DNA of 64,000 bases from Phytomonas francai (lineage: Eukaryota > Euglenozoa > Kinetoplastea > Trypanosomatida > Trypanosomatidae): NCBI GenBank assembly GCA_001766655.1, contig MJCC01000004.1:67189-131188 (forward strand), in the 5' to 3' direction. Positions 20,845 through 32,500 of this stretch are shown one piece after another. Position 1 is the stretch's first letter; each line of letters begins with the position of its first letter. The notes under the pieces were generated by a model, which saw only the letters and a program-made list of their open reading frames with translations, did not search any database and was not told the origin of the DNA. Made by a program: the position numbers and the translations under genes.

Positions 20845-21587
20845 AATCAAAATCCGAAGGGTCATTCTCTAGAGGGAAAGACAATTGCAAAGGCTAATTC
20901 ATCCCGAGCATCAAGTACTGAGGAGTTCCGCAGAATCATAACTTCTGTTGTCGCTGTTTTAATTTACTCCGTATATTTTATCAACCTCTTAATATTGATA
21001 GCTAAGCATGTATTACTTTGCCGTAAATTTATAATTATTTCTTTATTACTATATATAATTGTCGATGGATTTCTCGTTTGGAATGGTGATTTTTTGTTCA
21101 GAAAATATAAAAATTATGACTAGCATTATTCCTATTACGTTAACTTTCTATACGTTGATTCGTTGAAAATATATGAAAGGCATGATATTCATGGCAAGAA
21201 GGAGCCTTTGAAATAATATCATACGCTTACATGCATATTTCTTTCTATCCAATATTGACTATTTAAACTGCTTATATTGTATACAAATTTTTGTTTCTTT
21301 TGGACTTTCAAGCGCTTATTTTTGTTCTAAACGTTTTTCAATAAAAAATATAGGAATTTTCTAAACGAATTTAATTTTAGAGAGTTGAGTTGGGTTATTA
21401 CTTCTAAGGTGCGTCAATCGCCTTATGTGGTACCATGCAATAAATTGCATATGGATACTAATTGTATGTTGTTGTTTTTTGATCTATGATTTCCCTTTAG
21501 ATTGTGCAGTACATAACTAAAAACAGTATCATAGCTATACATTGGGGTAGCTTCCCCCCTTCCATCTGAAGTCAGTCCGCGCGTAAC
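20845..21587. other. AT-rich intergenic spacer
   Basis: No gene seen. Very AT-rich; a pyrimidine-rich patch at 21552-21563 (CTTCCCCCCTTC) precedes the next start by about 25-35 bases and could be part of a splice-acceptor region. Confidence 0.6.
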
Positions 21588-24500
21588 ATGCCTACACGTG
21601 CGTTTATCCAGCGACTTCAGAAGCATTATGCCTACTTTAAGCGTCATAATGGTGAAAAAATTCCATCAGGATGCTCATCTATTGAATTAATTGACGAAGA
21701 TGATCTCAAAAGTTGGTTTGTGCAACTCGCTTACAAGGATGATAACGGGAGTGACTTCTTCATCTCCCTTAAAATAAACTTTTCAGAAGATGAAAGCAAT
21801 GAATATGTAATGTCTGGGAAAACACCCAGGGTTGTCAAAAATCCCGACATAATTCTATCCAATCACATCAGGGAGACACCAACAGGACGAGAAAAAAGAA
21901 ATAGCGATCCTCCTCTCGCTCGAATTCAAGAGAATGCTTCTTCGAGTTTGACCTCTTGGTCAATTTCAGGGAACAACTTTGCGAGCGCCTTAGAGAGTAC
22001 GGATAACGCCATGGCGAAGAATCGAGACTGTGAACGGGGGGAGAAAAGGGGTGATGGAGATTTGAATCAATTGGCCCCAGTTGCCGCCACTACCTCAGAA
22101 CTGAGCTCGCATGCTATGAGTAGTGCTGCTACGCTAAGTTTGGGAAATAGAGTTAGTAGTTTACCTGACAAGGTGATTTATACACGAATGCCATCCGTTC
22201 TAGTTATATGCCCACGTCTGAATGCGTCGTTCATTCACCACGGTGTCGTCTGCTCACTTGAGCTCATGTCACAGTGCTGGGAGCACACAGAGGAGAATGT
22301 AGCCCTTCTAATCACCACCTTATATCACACATTGAATCCATTTGATGGAACTAATCGTATTTCAGTCGGTACGGTAGCGTTAGCTGCTAGCGATTCTACA
22401 TCTGAACCCCCTCTCTATGAAACATCGCGCTACACAGATGAAGAGCATCATGACGGACTGTGTTTTATAGCCCGCTCGCATCCCCATCTTTTTCGTCAAG
22501 CACCTTGGCAACACGTTCGACATTCGGCGTACATTGAGAATTCAGCCCCTCACAAAAGCAGTGATGAAATAGTAGATAAATATCCGTTATCTCAAGGGTT
22601 GGAACGAGAGGGTGCTCGATCTTCCATGAAGCGTCCCCGGTGGTTGCATCTCAGTACGATTGAGGAGGTCAAGTACGTAATTTATCAAGGTTTCATGCCC
22701 CAGTCTTCCCATAGCGCATCGGCGCCGACAGATGTTGATGTTAAACTCAAAGACGGTACCCCTTTAGAGGATTTTAAAGCCACTTTGAACATAGCCGCAC
22801 TGTTACGGCATGCTCTGGATCTTAGCCATGCACAAAGGGATGATCGCCATGCGTCAACTTCTGCCCGAACTAGGGGGGTAGGAGGGGATCACCGAGAGGA
22901 GTCCCTTCGGGTTACTGTGGCGCTACCACGAAGCTTAACGAGCGTCTCCCACACGTCCTTTTCAAAAATATCTGCGAGGGCTAACTTGTGCGACTCTAGC
23001 ACCCTCCCCAACGAAGGTACCAAAATATCTCAGCGAATGCCGATGCAGATTGTTTTGGATGTATTACTGCCTCCTTGCTACAGCGGGGCTCTCCCTGACT
23101 CTACGGCAAATGGACAACGCTTCTCCACTTTCTTGGATCCGCACGACCACGCAAGTGTTCGTATTGTGAAAGCGCATATATCAGGAAGATCTGCCAATGA
23201 GGATGATACACCAGAGACATTGTCAACATCTCCCCACCTCCACTTCCCTGTTGCGCTTGTCCTTCGACAGGGTGAAGCACTGTTCTGCCGTCCTCAAGGC
23301 AATGGAGATTTGAAATCTCCCCCAGAATACGAGGCTCCACACATTGACAGCTTGTCAGGAGATAGTTGTTCTGCCAACGAGAATAGTAAAGACGTGGCAA
23401 TGGTATCCCACTGTATTGTCTCTGAAGGACTTTCGCTAACGCTAAGCGACGTGGATGTGTATGGTCATCTGACAGTGCATGGACATCTTCATCTCCGTAA
23501 CTGTCGATTTATCGGAACCATCACATGTGTAATGAATGGACAAGTACAGGTCGAGAGCTGCCAAGTCGGTATCGACATTAAAGGAAGTCTCATTGACGTT
23601 ATGGGATGCATTACTTTTCCAGATGAAAATGAAGGTCCAATAGATTCAACAGAGCTCCCATCGCAAGCTTCTATGTATGAAGAAATTAAAGGAGTGGCGT
23701 TAATACAATCATCCCATGGGAAAAAGCCAACACAGCTGCCACATCGTCATGAGGGTATTTTGATCCTCGATGCATCTAGATTTGAGATCAGTGAGGCGAC
23801 ACTTGTGTCATGCGCCGAGCCGCTGTTATTGGCTTCAGTTCCCCCGTACACTGCTGACAAAACCACCTCCAAGGGGTATCGCTGCGGAAAAATACTAGGT
23901 GGTGAACCCTTAATTTCTGAACATGATTCTGTAAAGTTAAGCCCAGAGGGGAATATGGACCTGGAGATAGATCCTCCCCCTATAGCCGATTCTATCGGAA
24001 AGAAGGAGACTTTGAATAGCTCCATTTTATCACTTTTATCCGATTTGGCTTCGTTCTCACCTGCTATTGCAGAGAAGCTGCATAATCGTCACCTAGGTCG
24101 CATTGAGACCAGCTGCTGTTGGCTTTGTCCTGTTCTCTCTGCTCTTATTTTTGTCTCGAATAGCGCTAAACTCTTTGTCCATGACAGTTGTCTCTTCCCA
24201 AGTTCAGGCTTGCTGTCTAAGTTCTGCAAGCGAATTATTTTCGCTGAGCAAAACGCCCGTGTCGACATCAATCATAGTACTATTGTAGCGAGCTATGTGG
24301 GTGCTGTATGTATCCAGAGCTGCCAGGCCCTATTACATGATGTTCGCATAATGAGCTGGCGCCATTATGCTGCTATGGCAACAAGGGAGTCGACAAACAG
24401 CTTGGGAGAAGTCCTTCATAATAAGCAGCAACTTCTCAGGGATTTCAGGCGCGATGACCACGATGAAGACTTAGTGTCCCATAATCGAACAGTACTTCCA

Positions 24501-27500
24501 TCTCCAGCATTTAAGGACACGGAGCGAAGCACAGGACTTGTAGTTGAGCAGGGCGGTTCCTTGACTGCATGCCACTGCATCGTAAAGGGACTGTATTTTG
24601 GATTCAGTGTCACAACATTCTCCGTTGCCCATTTCCATAGCTGCCACGCAAGCCATGTCGTCAATGGATACACAGTGGATGCGTCAACTGCTAACTTTGA
24701 AAACTGCTCCGCATGGAGCAACCACGTCGGTGTTTTCGTGTTGAACCAAGCCAAGTGTGAAATAATCGAGTACAGTGATGGTTCTGCGATTGGGGGCTCA
24801 TTTGAAGAGCGCTGTGCTGCAGTCAACCAGGCTTGCTGTAAAACCCGGCAGCGCGGACACACACGAAGGGCGCAAAAACAGTATCAGAAGTGCGCACTTC
24901 GTGGAAACTCTACTCATACTTCTTGCTCTCACAAAGTTGAATCATTCGGCCCAGAAGCACAGCGTGTGGAGCTGGATAAGGAATCAGAGTCTTGGACCAC
25001 CTCCGGGTTTAAACAAAATCGTACGGCAGGTCGCTCTTCTGTTGGAAAGCACTTCTTAAACAGGGGTATGCGGTGCTACTATGGAGAGACTTATGGTATT
25101 GAGGTGCGTGGTGCCATCATGAAGGCGAAGGGCATTACAGTTATAAATGCGAAATGCGCTTGTGTATATGTGTACCCGCAGTATGGTGGTCAGCCCGCAC
25201 GACAGGGGGCGTCTGAAGACGGCCCGAACGACAACTTAGAGAACGACGTCAGCGTGTGTACCCCCAGCGAGGTAGATCTCCAGGAGTGCATACTATGGGG
25301 TTTACCTACGCAGAGCCATTCCCTCCGTTCCGAAAGGGCGGTCAAGCTCGAAAACCATAGGGGTTCGAAATCGTGCCCGGGTAACACCAATACAACTCCT
25401 ATTGACACATTAAACTTGACGAAATTCACTTGTAAGCCGGGAGATTTTTATGATAATGATGTCGAGGACTTCAACATGATGAGCAATATCTCACTCATAC
25501 CCACATCGCTTGGAATGCGGAAACCCCACTCGGGTTTCGGAAGCAGCGATGGCTGCCATGAGAACTTTTTAGTTTCCTACAACAGCGACGACGAATGTGG
25601 TGTAAAATTAATAGGATCGAAGGCTAAGTTATACCGTTGTTTTGCTGTTGAGTTAGATTTCGCCTTCGTTGTCATGCAACAGGCTACAGCGAAGTTTGAA
25701 GAGTGCATGGCAGTACGCGGTTATATTGGCTTCATAGTGAAAGACAACTCTGTGGCTACGCTTTGTGATTCTGGGTCCTACATGAAGTGTATCGCCTTAC
25801 TCGTGCAGAAGCATTCGCATGTAGATATTGACTGGGTACCTTTACCTGAAAAGGAAGCTGCGATGCCGAACTTGACTAGCAGCTCACAAACTTTAAATGA
25901 ACCAGTTTCAATTCCTTTGATGAAACAGACGAAGCCAGGAAAAACCGTTAGTGGGTTCCCCACGAATGTCTTCATGGCTGGCTTGAATGGTATTGAATGT
26001 AAGGCCAGCGTCGTGCGATGTCACAGCATCGCTGTGCTTCAGGTTAGCGGTAGTGCCTTTAATGTGCATGGTGGAAGTATTTTGCATTTAAACAGATCCC
26101 TGGTAGACCTCTCGACGGAAGGTTCTGTAGTTTACCTCACGCAAAGGCTAACTAGACGGGAAATAGTGCAAGGGGGTGGTATGGACAGGAAGGAGGCTTG
26201 CGGCACTGTTGGAGTAAATCACTCTGACAATTTTTTACCATCTGGTGAAACAGGGATAATTGGCGGCTGCAGCTGTGGCACTTGTCTTCTACAGCTGCTT
26301 GATATAATCAAAAATGTACAAGACACCGCTCTTTCTTACACCATTGGCATCAAGGCATGGTCCAGAAGTATGTGTTACGTCGATGATACCGAGATACGAA
26401 ATGGGATGTATGGTGCTGTGGCTATTGGCCCAGAAGCACGTGTCCACGCTAACCATATCCACATATGGGATGTCCAGCACGGTCTAAAAGTCGAGAGTGC
26501 CGCAGAGGCGAATTTTATTAATTGTTGTATTAACAGCCTGCAGGACGCCGTTCACATCTCCGCAAATGCGCGCTGCCTTATACAACAGGGAAGCTATACA
26601 GGCAGACTCTTTGGGGTTGTCTGCACATACGGTTCACTGCTGCGTATCAAAAAAAATGTAAAAGTGGGTGGCTTCTCTCGCGCTGGTATTTACCTTCATG
26701 AGTCGGCCATCATGGAAACAGAAAAAGGAAGCCAGCTCGAGGTCAAAGAGAACTGTACAGATGACCCGCAAGAGCAAAGGTCGGGGAATAGTTACCCATC
26801 CTCACTGAGTGGAGTAGAACCACGCAATCCCTCGGTATGTGTCCTGCTCGAATCGCATGCAAACGCTAAGGTGCACTGTGCTTTCCTTGGCGGCGGCGCA
26901 GCCTATGGCATCCGCGCACAGTCTGGTTCGTTCGGATTTTTTCAGTGTTGTGTGATCGAGGATGTTCGACTTATTGGGTTGCATATACTGCCAGCCTCTA
27001 TCGTTTTCATTGGTAGTGGTAGCACTATCGACGTGTTGGATGCGATGGTGGAGACTGGTGAGGAAACGCGACTAGGAAACCTATTTACGAGACCTCCTGA
27101 AGCCACACTAGTTATTTCCTCTTTACATGCTTACCCTTATTCACTTGTAGTAGAACGCGGTGCAGTGTGCCGCTTCTTACCCCCCGCGAATACACCACAG
27201 TCGCTGCCGGACTGCCGGTTTAACCTTCCTTTGTGGCAGTCCTCAAACACTTCTTTGGGCGCTTTCCGTTCGCGCGCGGTATGCTTTATAAGACTGTTTA
27301 ATCCAGCGTCGCACATCAACACCCTATGGGGATGGATCGCGACTCGTTTCCTTCCATTCAAAACGCAGGAGCAAACGCAGTCGGTGCCGCTAGAGACGCA
27401 TACTTCTCGCTTTTTTCGCTGGGCTGAATCGTCTATACACTGGACTCTACAAACACTTGCGAGTGCATATCTGCGGAAAGCGGTTCTGTTTCATGAAGGA

Positions 27501-28838
27501 AAAAACAAGGCAAAAGTGTACCTTGACAGAGAAACGAAAATAGCGATTTTGTCTACCAAGAACTCACCTCCTGACACTCTTACTAATAACGTCAGCAACA
27601 AGACCGATATAAATAGCATGGGCAGGACGGAGGATGGATCTGTTTTTAATCACAAGACGAAGGTTAACTACAGTAGGGTGTCCCAATGTCACAATACGTC
27701 GGCGCTGAAGCCAATGCGCCCGACATCTGACACGAATGCTTTTCGTCCATGGTCTTCACAGATGCTGACCAATAAAACGCTTCAGCAAATGCCCTTGCTT
27801 TCTACCACTTCAAGAATTTCGGGGCGTTCTGTTATCTGTGGGGAATGCAGCCTATGCGAGGTGTCCCTGCAGCTTCCTGTGTGTTCGTTGTCCTCAGCTA
27901 GTGCGGTGAGCGACCTTCCTTTCACTACCTCTCGGTTGCTTTCAGGAAAAGCGACCGACCCTGCCGTCCTTCCAGAAAAGGAGGAGGGCTGGTATCACCA
28001 CCGAGAACAAGCACTTGAGAGTCTTGAATCTAAGAATATAAATGATGGGTACGGTTGTCCGTGCAATGCGGCCGTGACGATCAGGGATTCTGGGGACTTA
28101 ACGCTTCGTCGCTGCAGTCTTGTCTGTTTGCCCTCTCCGCCTCTCTTATCCTCGGCGTCAGGTTTGGCACAGCTCGATTTCCATCTAGTGTGCTGTAGCG
28201 GCGCGAGCGCGCGTTTGCATTTGTGTGGTGCACACATAAAGCTATATTCACCAAAAAGGGGGGTATCCGAGTGTACGGGAAAAGTGATGCGGGAACGATC
28301 GCCACCCTTTTCAGTAGGCCCTTGCTTCTATTCGTGCAACAAGATGATTATCCACGCAGTGAATGGGGCCACTCTTGTACTTTGTTGCGTAACAAACGAA
28401 GGATTGAATTCACCTCTAGAACCCTATGCTAGTCTCTGTCAAAAAGAAAAAGAGGGGCGTACGGAGGCATCACATTGCCAGTTAGACCCTGCAATGGTAC
28501 CGAACGATCCAGCAACTGTGAAACATGAGTCTCTCAGAGAAGATGCACACGGTAACGTCGATACTCGCAGGTCTCGTGCACTTTTCTACAAAGGAACCCA
28601 CATCCAGGCCTCATCTGTGCCATTGCGCGCACTAATTCATCTCAATGTTCATGCCTGTGGGCAATCTACTGTACATGTTTATCGGTCATTTTTGCACCAC
28701 CTTCTAGCGGGCCATAATTCGAAGCTGACGATTATCCAAAGTGCCATTGCGGGCCCAGGATCGGTCACCGACATCCAATCTGGTGCTGTATTGGATACAC
28801 AGAAAAGCCTTTTACTATCTTCGCTCGTGGACATGTGA
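21588..28838 (+). CDS. Giant protein: N-terminal E2-like (UBC) domain fused to right-handed parallel beta-helix
   Basis: Protein of 2,416 residues. The N-terminus resembles the UBC fold of UBE2Q-type enzymes in two blocks. Residues 6-68 (FIQRLQKHYAYFKRHN; DDLKSWFVQLAYKDD; FFISLKINFSED) are followed, after a 130-residue serine-rich insert, by residues 201-250 (MPSVLVICPRLNASFIHHGV, VCSLELMSQCW, LLITTLYHTLN). Cys222 aligns with the catalytic Cys of E2s, although the HPN motif is not evident. From about residue 600 to 1,790 and again about 2,145-2,416 run many short strands with Cys, Asn, Gly and His at turns (LTLSDVDVYGHLTVHGHLHL, ANFENCSAWSNHVGVFVL, KLYRCFAVELDFAFVVMQQA). This is the pattern of right-handed beta-helix (pectate-lyase-like) repeats. 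No signal peptide or membrane segment is visible, so it is probably cytosolic. FBXO11 pairs an F-box with a beta-helix, so a ubiquitin-ligase-like role is an inference. Confidence 0.7.
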   Translation: MPTRAFIQRLQKHYAYFKRHNGEKIPSGCSSIELIDEDDLKSWFVQLAYKDDNGSDFFISLKINFSEDESNEYVMSGKTPRVVKNPDIILSNHIRETPTGREKRNSDPPLARIQENASSSLTSWSISGNNFASALESTDNAMAKNRDCERGEKRGDGDLNQLAPVAATTSELSSHAMSSAATLSLGNRVSSLPDKVIYTRMPSVLVICPRLNASFIHHGVVCSLELMSQCWEHTEENVALLITTLYHTLNPFDGTNRISVGTVALAASDSTSEPPLYETSRYTDEEHHDGLCFIARSHPHLFRQAPWQHVRHSAYIENSAPHKSSDEIVDKYPLSQGLEREGARSSMKRPRWLHLSTIEEVKYVIYQGFMPQSSHSASAPTDVDVKLKDGTPLEDFKATLNIAALLRHALDLSHAQRDDRHASTSARTRGVGGDHREESLRVTVALPRSLTSVSHTSFSKISARANLCDSSTLPNEGTKISQRMPMQIVLDVLLPPCYSGALPDSTANGQRFSTFLDPHDHASVRIVKAHISGRSANEDDTPETLSTSPHLHFPVALVLRQGEALFCRPQGNGDLKSPPEYEAPHIDSLSGDSCSANENSKDVAMVSHCIVSEGLSLTLSDVDVYGHLTVHGHLHLRNCRFIGTITCVMNGQVQVESCQVGIDIKGSLIDVMGCITFPDENEGPIDSTELPSQASMYEEIKGVALIQSSHGKKPTQLPHRHEGILILDASRFEISEATLVSCAEPLLLASVPPYTADKTTSKGYRCGKILGGEPLISEHDSVKLSPEGNMDLEIDPPPIADSIGKKETLNSSILSLLSDLASFSPAIAEKLHNRHLGRIETSCCWLCPVLSALIFVSNSAKLFVHDSCLFPSSGLLSKFCKRIIFAEQNARVDINHSTIVASYVGAVCIQSCQALLHDVRIMSWRHYAAMATRESTNSLGEVLHNKQQLLRDFRRDDHDEDLVSHNRTVLPSPAFKDTERSTGLVVEQGGSLTACHCIVKGLYFGFSVTTFSVAHFHSCHASHVVNGYTVDASTANFENCSAWSNHVGVFVLNQAKCEIIEYSDGSAIGGSFEERCAAVNQACCKTRQRGHTRRAQKQYQKCALRGNSTHTSCSHKVESFGPEAQRVELDKESESWTTSGFKQNRTAGRSSVGKHFLNRGMRCYYGETYGIEVRGAIMKAKGITVINAKCACVYVYPQYGGQPARQGASEDGPNDNLENDVSVCTPSEVDLQECILWGLPTQSHSLRSERAVKLENHRGSKSCPGNTNTTPIDTLNLTKFTCKPGDFYDNDVEDFNMMSNISLIPTSLGMRKPHSGFGSSDGCHENFLVSYNSDDECGVKLIGSKAKLYRCFAVELDFAFVVMQQATAKFEECMAVRGYIGFIVKDNSVATLCDSGSYMKCIALLVQKHSHVDIDWVPLPEKEAAMPNLTSSSQTLNEPVSIPLMKQTKPGKTVSGFPTNVFMAGLNGIECKASVVRCHSIAVLQVSGSAFNVHGGSILHLNRSLVDLSTEGSVVYLTQRLTRREIVQGGGMDRKEACGTVGVNHSDNFLPSGETGIIGGCSCGTCLLQLLDIIKNVQDTALSYTIGIKAWSRSMCYVDDTEIRNGMYGAVAIGPEARVHANHIHIWDVQHGLKVESAAEANFINCCINSLQDAVHISANARCLIQQGSYTGRLFGVVCTYGSLLRIKKNVKVGGFSRAGIYLHESAIMETEKGSQLEVKENCTDDPQEQRSGNSYPSSLSGVEPRNPSVCVLLESHANAKVHCAFLGGGAAYGIRAQSGSFGFFQCCVIEDVRLIGLHILPASIVFIGSGSTIDVLDAMVETGEETRLGNLFTRPPEATLVISSLHAYPYSLVVERGAVCRFLPPANTPQSLPDCRFNLPLWQSSNTSLGAFRSRAVCFIRLFNPASHINTLWGWIATRFLPFKTQEQTQSVPLETHTSRFFRWAESSIHWTLQTLASAYLRKAVLFHEGKNKAKVYLDRETKIAILSTKNSPPDTLTNNVSNKTDINSMGRTEDGSVFNHKTKVNYSRVSQCHNTSALKPMRPTSDTNAFRPWSSQMLTNKTLQQMPLLSTTSRISGRSVICGECSLCEVSLQLPVCSLSSASAVSDLPFTTSRLLSGKATDPAVLPEKEEGWYHHREQALESLESKNINDGYGCPCNAAVTIRDSGDLTLRRCSLVCLPSPPLLSSASGLAQLDFHLVCCSGASARLHLCGAHIKLYSPKRGVSECTGKVMRERSPPFSVGPCFYSCNKMIIHAVNGATLVLCCVTNEGLNSPLEPYASLCQKEKEGRTEASHCQLDPAMVPNDPATVKHESLREDAHGNVDTRRSRALFYKGTHIQASSVPLRALIHLNVHACGQSTVHVYRSFLHHLLAGHNSKLTIIQSAIAGPGSVTDIQSGAVLDTQKSLLLSSLVDM

Positions 28839-29515
28839 TAGACGCAAAGATGAGGCTCACCTTTTTCGTGGCGGAGATAGAAAGGGACGATGATGCTAAG
28901 TAAAATCAAACAAGAATGTATATGCTTTAATTCATTTCCATATCCAAGTGTATAATATCGAAGTGTACATCGTGCGTCTATGCGTAACGAAGAATACTTA
29001 TTCCATTGATATCATTGCGGCACTAAGGCGGTATTGAATAAAAGTAACCTGCGTCAGGGCTAATGTGAGTGCACTTCAGTGCATTTCCATTCAAGTATCC
29101 AAAGGTATACCCTAAGACGGTGTTTCATCTCAAACATGCTCTTATTCTTTGGTTTTTGCATTTTTCCATTTCTTTTATTTTCAGTTTATCTATTAAATAT
29201 TTAGCTTTCTAACTATTGTCAATTGTTGTTATTTCTCAAGCATAAAATAATTATTCATTAGCAGCGTTTTCACGGATATATATATATATATATATAAAAG
29301 GCGGTGCACTGGGAATTTCCTAATCCAATAAATAAAGGGAGGGTTTTCCATTTTCTTTACAATACTAGTAGATATAGGCGTTCATATCTACAAACTACTT
29401 TTGAGATCGTTGAGGGAAACTAAAGGTTTACGGAAGATTTTTCCAATTTTTTACATTTTCGAAGAATAAGTTACGATTCAACTCAAGCTCAGGTTTTTTA
29501 TTTGAGGCTTGTTTT
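28839..29515. other. AT-rich intergenic spacer
   Basis: No gene seen. It contains pyrimidine-rich stretches (about 29139-29185) and a TA microsatellite. Confidence 0.6.
29276..29296. repeat. (AT)10 microsatellite
   Basis: Perfect dinucleotide run about 220 bases upstream of the helicase start. Confidence 0.95.
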
Positions 29516-32500
29516 ATGTCAGCACACTTTCGGGAGCTTCGCCAACTCCTTTCTGAAGCGCTTGGTGTCGAAGAATTTGACAAGATCAGTATCGATGAAG
29601 CGAAACCTATAAAACGGTTACTGGCACTCCGCACCATTGTGCACAACCCCGAGGAGAGTAACGCCTCTATTCAAGAGGAGCATGTAAATGGTGTACTCCA
29701 GGTTATTTGTAATGATGTTCTGCAATATTGTCTCAAGAAAGATAAAAACAATCAGACATTTTTGATGAGGTCTTCTGAAAACAGTGGCAGCACATCGAAG
29801 CTAAGAAACGTAGACGAGGTTATTGATGAGGATGAGGTTCGGTTGTTGTGGAAATTCCTTTCAACCTTCACGGAGGATGAAGATATGATGGCACTGATAG
29901 ACCGCTCGGCTACAAAAGCAGCCGTGCAGCTGCACTACACCATCACTCGCCCGAAGCAACTTGATATGTTTGTCCACATTAGCGCGACGGAAATGTTCTT
30001 TATCGACGGCGACTCTCTCCTTATGGCTGCGTTGTCCTCACAACAGGTGGACTGGGATCTCATGCAACCCTTGCATGTTCTATACAACGCGCAGGTTTTG
30101 CTGCATCGTATGCAGAGACGTGGTGCCCATTTCCATGTCATTTTCTTTGAAAGGACACTGTGGTTTTGGTCGAAAAGCCCACAGAAGATGTTCATTCGCG
30201 AAAATCTTCGCGAAACTCTTACAGCAGTCTCTGAAAGCAACCCATCTGCAGGACTCGTTGTTAAGACTTTTGAAAGCTATCACTGCAAAGCCTTCGAGGA
30301 GTATGTGAAGCATCATGAACCGGAGTTTTTCCTCATTTCAGACGGTGAGCAGCTTGGTTCTCCTGGACCGCTTCACAAGATGTTTGACAATGGTGATTTA
30401 ACACTAGAGGAAGCTAAGGAGCTAAAACGCCCATACCGCAGCATTGTGGATGACGAAGCTCTTGGCGATAACGTTTCCTTCTACTATCACTGTTTCCAAA
30501 CGTGGGCCATGGCTCGCCGCATCACGGTGGCCTACTCCTCTCGTATTGTTTCACGTGAAAACGCCCTCGTGGTGTTCGCGGTGACTTCAAATAGCGTGAA
30601 CTTTTCCAGAGCCTTAGCCATCGATTCAATGGCAATAAAAGCCGCTGAGGGGCTTGAGTGCGAAGTGCTGTTGCCAAGTTTGAGTTCAGAGTCCAAGGCC
30701 GTCTCTGAGGACGAGGAAGTGGTCCTTCGGGAGCAGATCATAGCTGGCGCTGTGCATGCCTATTTGAACCGTGATGGTGGCATATCCGCTCGAAGTGAAC
30801 AAGAAAAGCAATTGGCACAAGCGATAGTGATCATGGCTTACACCATGGTCCTTCTCAGCGCTGAACTTCGCGCCCAGACTTCTGAAATTGTCGCACCTGA
30901 AGTTCAGCGCTTCTTGGATGACCTTGCCCCGTATATTCTGCAAGCACTGCGGTACCGCGGCTTCTGTGGTGGATCTGGGGGGACCGAGCACGATATCTAT
31001 GATGGCCACCTCCTTGCAGTGCTGGTTCATCACCTCCGGACAACGCCACTCTCTGAACTCATGGACGAAGATGGCCTTGAGGACTTGAACTACTCGTTGC
31101 AAAATATTTTCGGAAACGAGGTGGTGCTATCTACCGATGCCCCTCTCGCTGCGTTACCCGAGGTCATTCTGAGGAATTCACAGGAATTCGCTAAAGAGCC
31201 ACGCCTCGTACATGAGCTCGTGGAATCCCTGGCAAAGCGGTTTAATGTCCGCGGCCATGTGGCAAATCAAGCCTATCCCAGCGATTTTGGCATGGCAAAT
31301 CAACTCGAAGGGTGGGCCTTGAACTATCCCTTTGATGATCTCAATGACGTCATTGATGCGAAGGGGCAAGAGGAGATTCAGCGTAACATGACAGAGAAGA
31401 ACCGCAAGCGGAACATGAAGATCGAGGCGGCTTTTGTAATTGATGCGACACAACAGGCAGAGTCGATGGGAATTCGCGGCTTTGTAAAAGATCGTCTAGC
31501 GTTGGTTGTCTCAGAAAGCGATGACGATAGCGACGATGAGGGCTTTGTCGCTAACAGCGACCAAAATGGGAAAAACGGCGACAGTAACTCTTCTAAGCGG
31601 CAGAAGCCGACACAGCAGCATCACGGTCAGCGGAACAAGAAAACACGTAGCAAGGAGGATGTTATTCGTGAAGAGACCAACCTACGGGATGCGAATCGAA
31701 GTGTGCGGGAGTGGTACTTTCAGGTGGATTCTGCCATCAAATCTACTGACCGGGCGACCGACCGGGCGACCTGTAAGGACCGCACAGAGGCCATCAGCAC
31801 CCTTTCGGCCACCATCACCAGACTGGAGCAAACTAATCTCGCCAAGGGCTTTGACCCTGGCAACGCACGCCACAAATCGGAGGATTCGCAGTTGAAGATG
31901 GCCATGTGGCGACTGCTTGTAGAAACCAGTGGGATGCGAGAAGCGGAGTTCGCCTTTACGATTGAGGCCAACAACGACCCAAAAAAATCTAAGCCAGTAA
32001 CGCGTTCCAAGTTGTCTGCAGCGACGGAGAATCTTTACGCCTTCAACATCATTGAAAAGCTTGTTCAGGACTGTACCGGTATACATGGAGGCGCAAACGC
32101 AGTCAAGGTAAGCTCTGCGTCCGCTAACTGGGGGAAAATTGAATGCCTGCACCACGCTACGCAGCCACCCATGTCCTACTACGACGCAGTGTCTTACCTC
32201 AACTGGGTCTATCTAACTTACGTGCAGCTGCATTTTCGGCTCAAACTCATGTGCCGCACAGTAAAGCTGCAGTTAGATCACTGGAAGGTCGAGCGTGAGC
32301 GTGCGCGCTTTGCCCATGAAACACCAAACATCGATGTCGGGATACCGCTGTTCTTGTATTGTCATCACAAGGTGCTAGCGCTGATTCAGACAAATGGGCT
32401 CTGCATATCGGTTGACGATATTGACACAGTGCGCTCCGCGCTCATGCACTTTGACTTTCCCAGCACCTATTACGAGAACATGGACCAGTCTATATCGACT

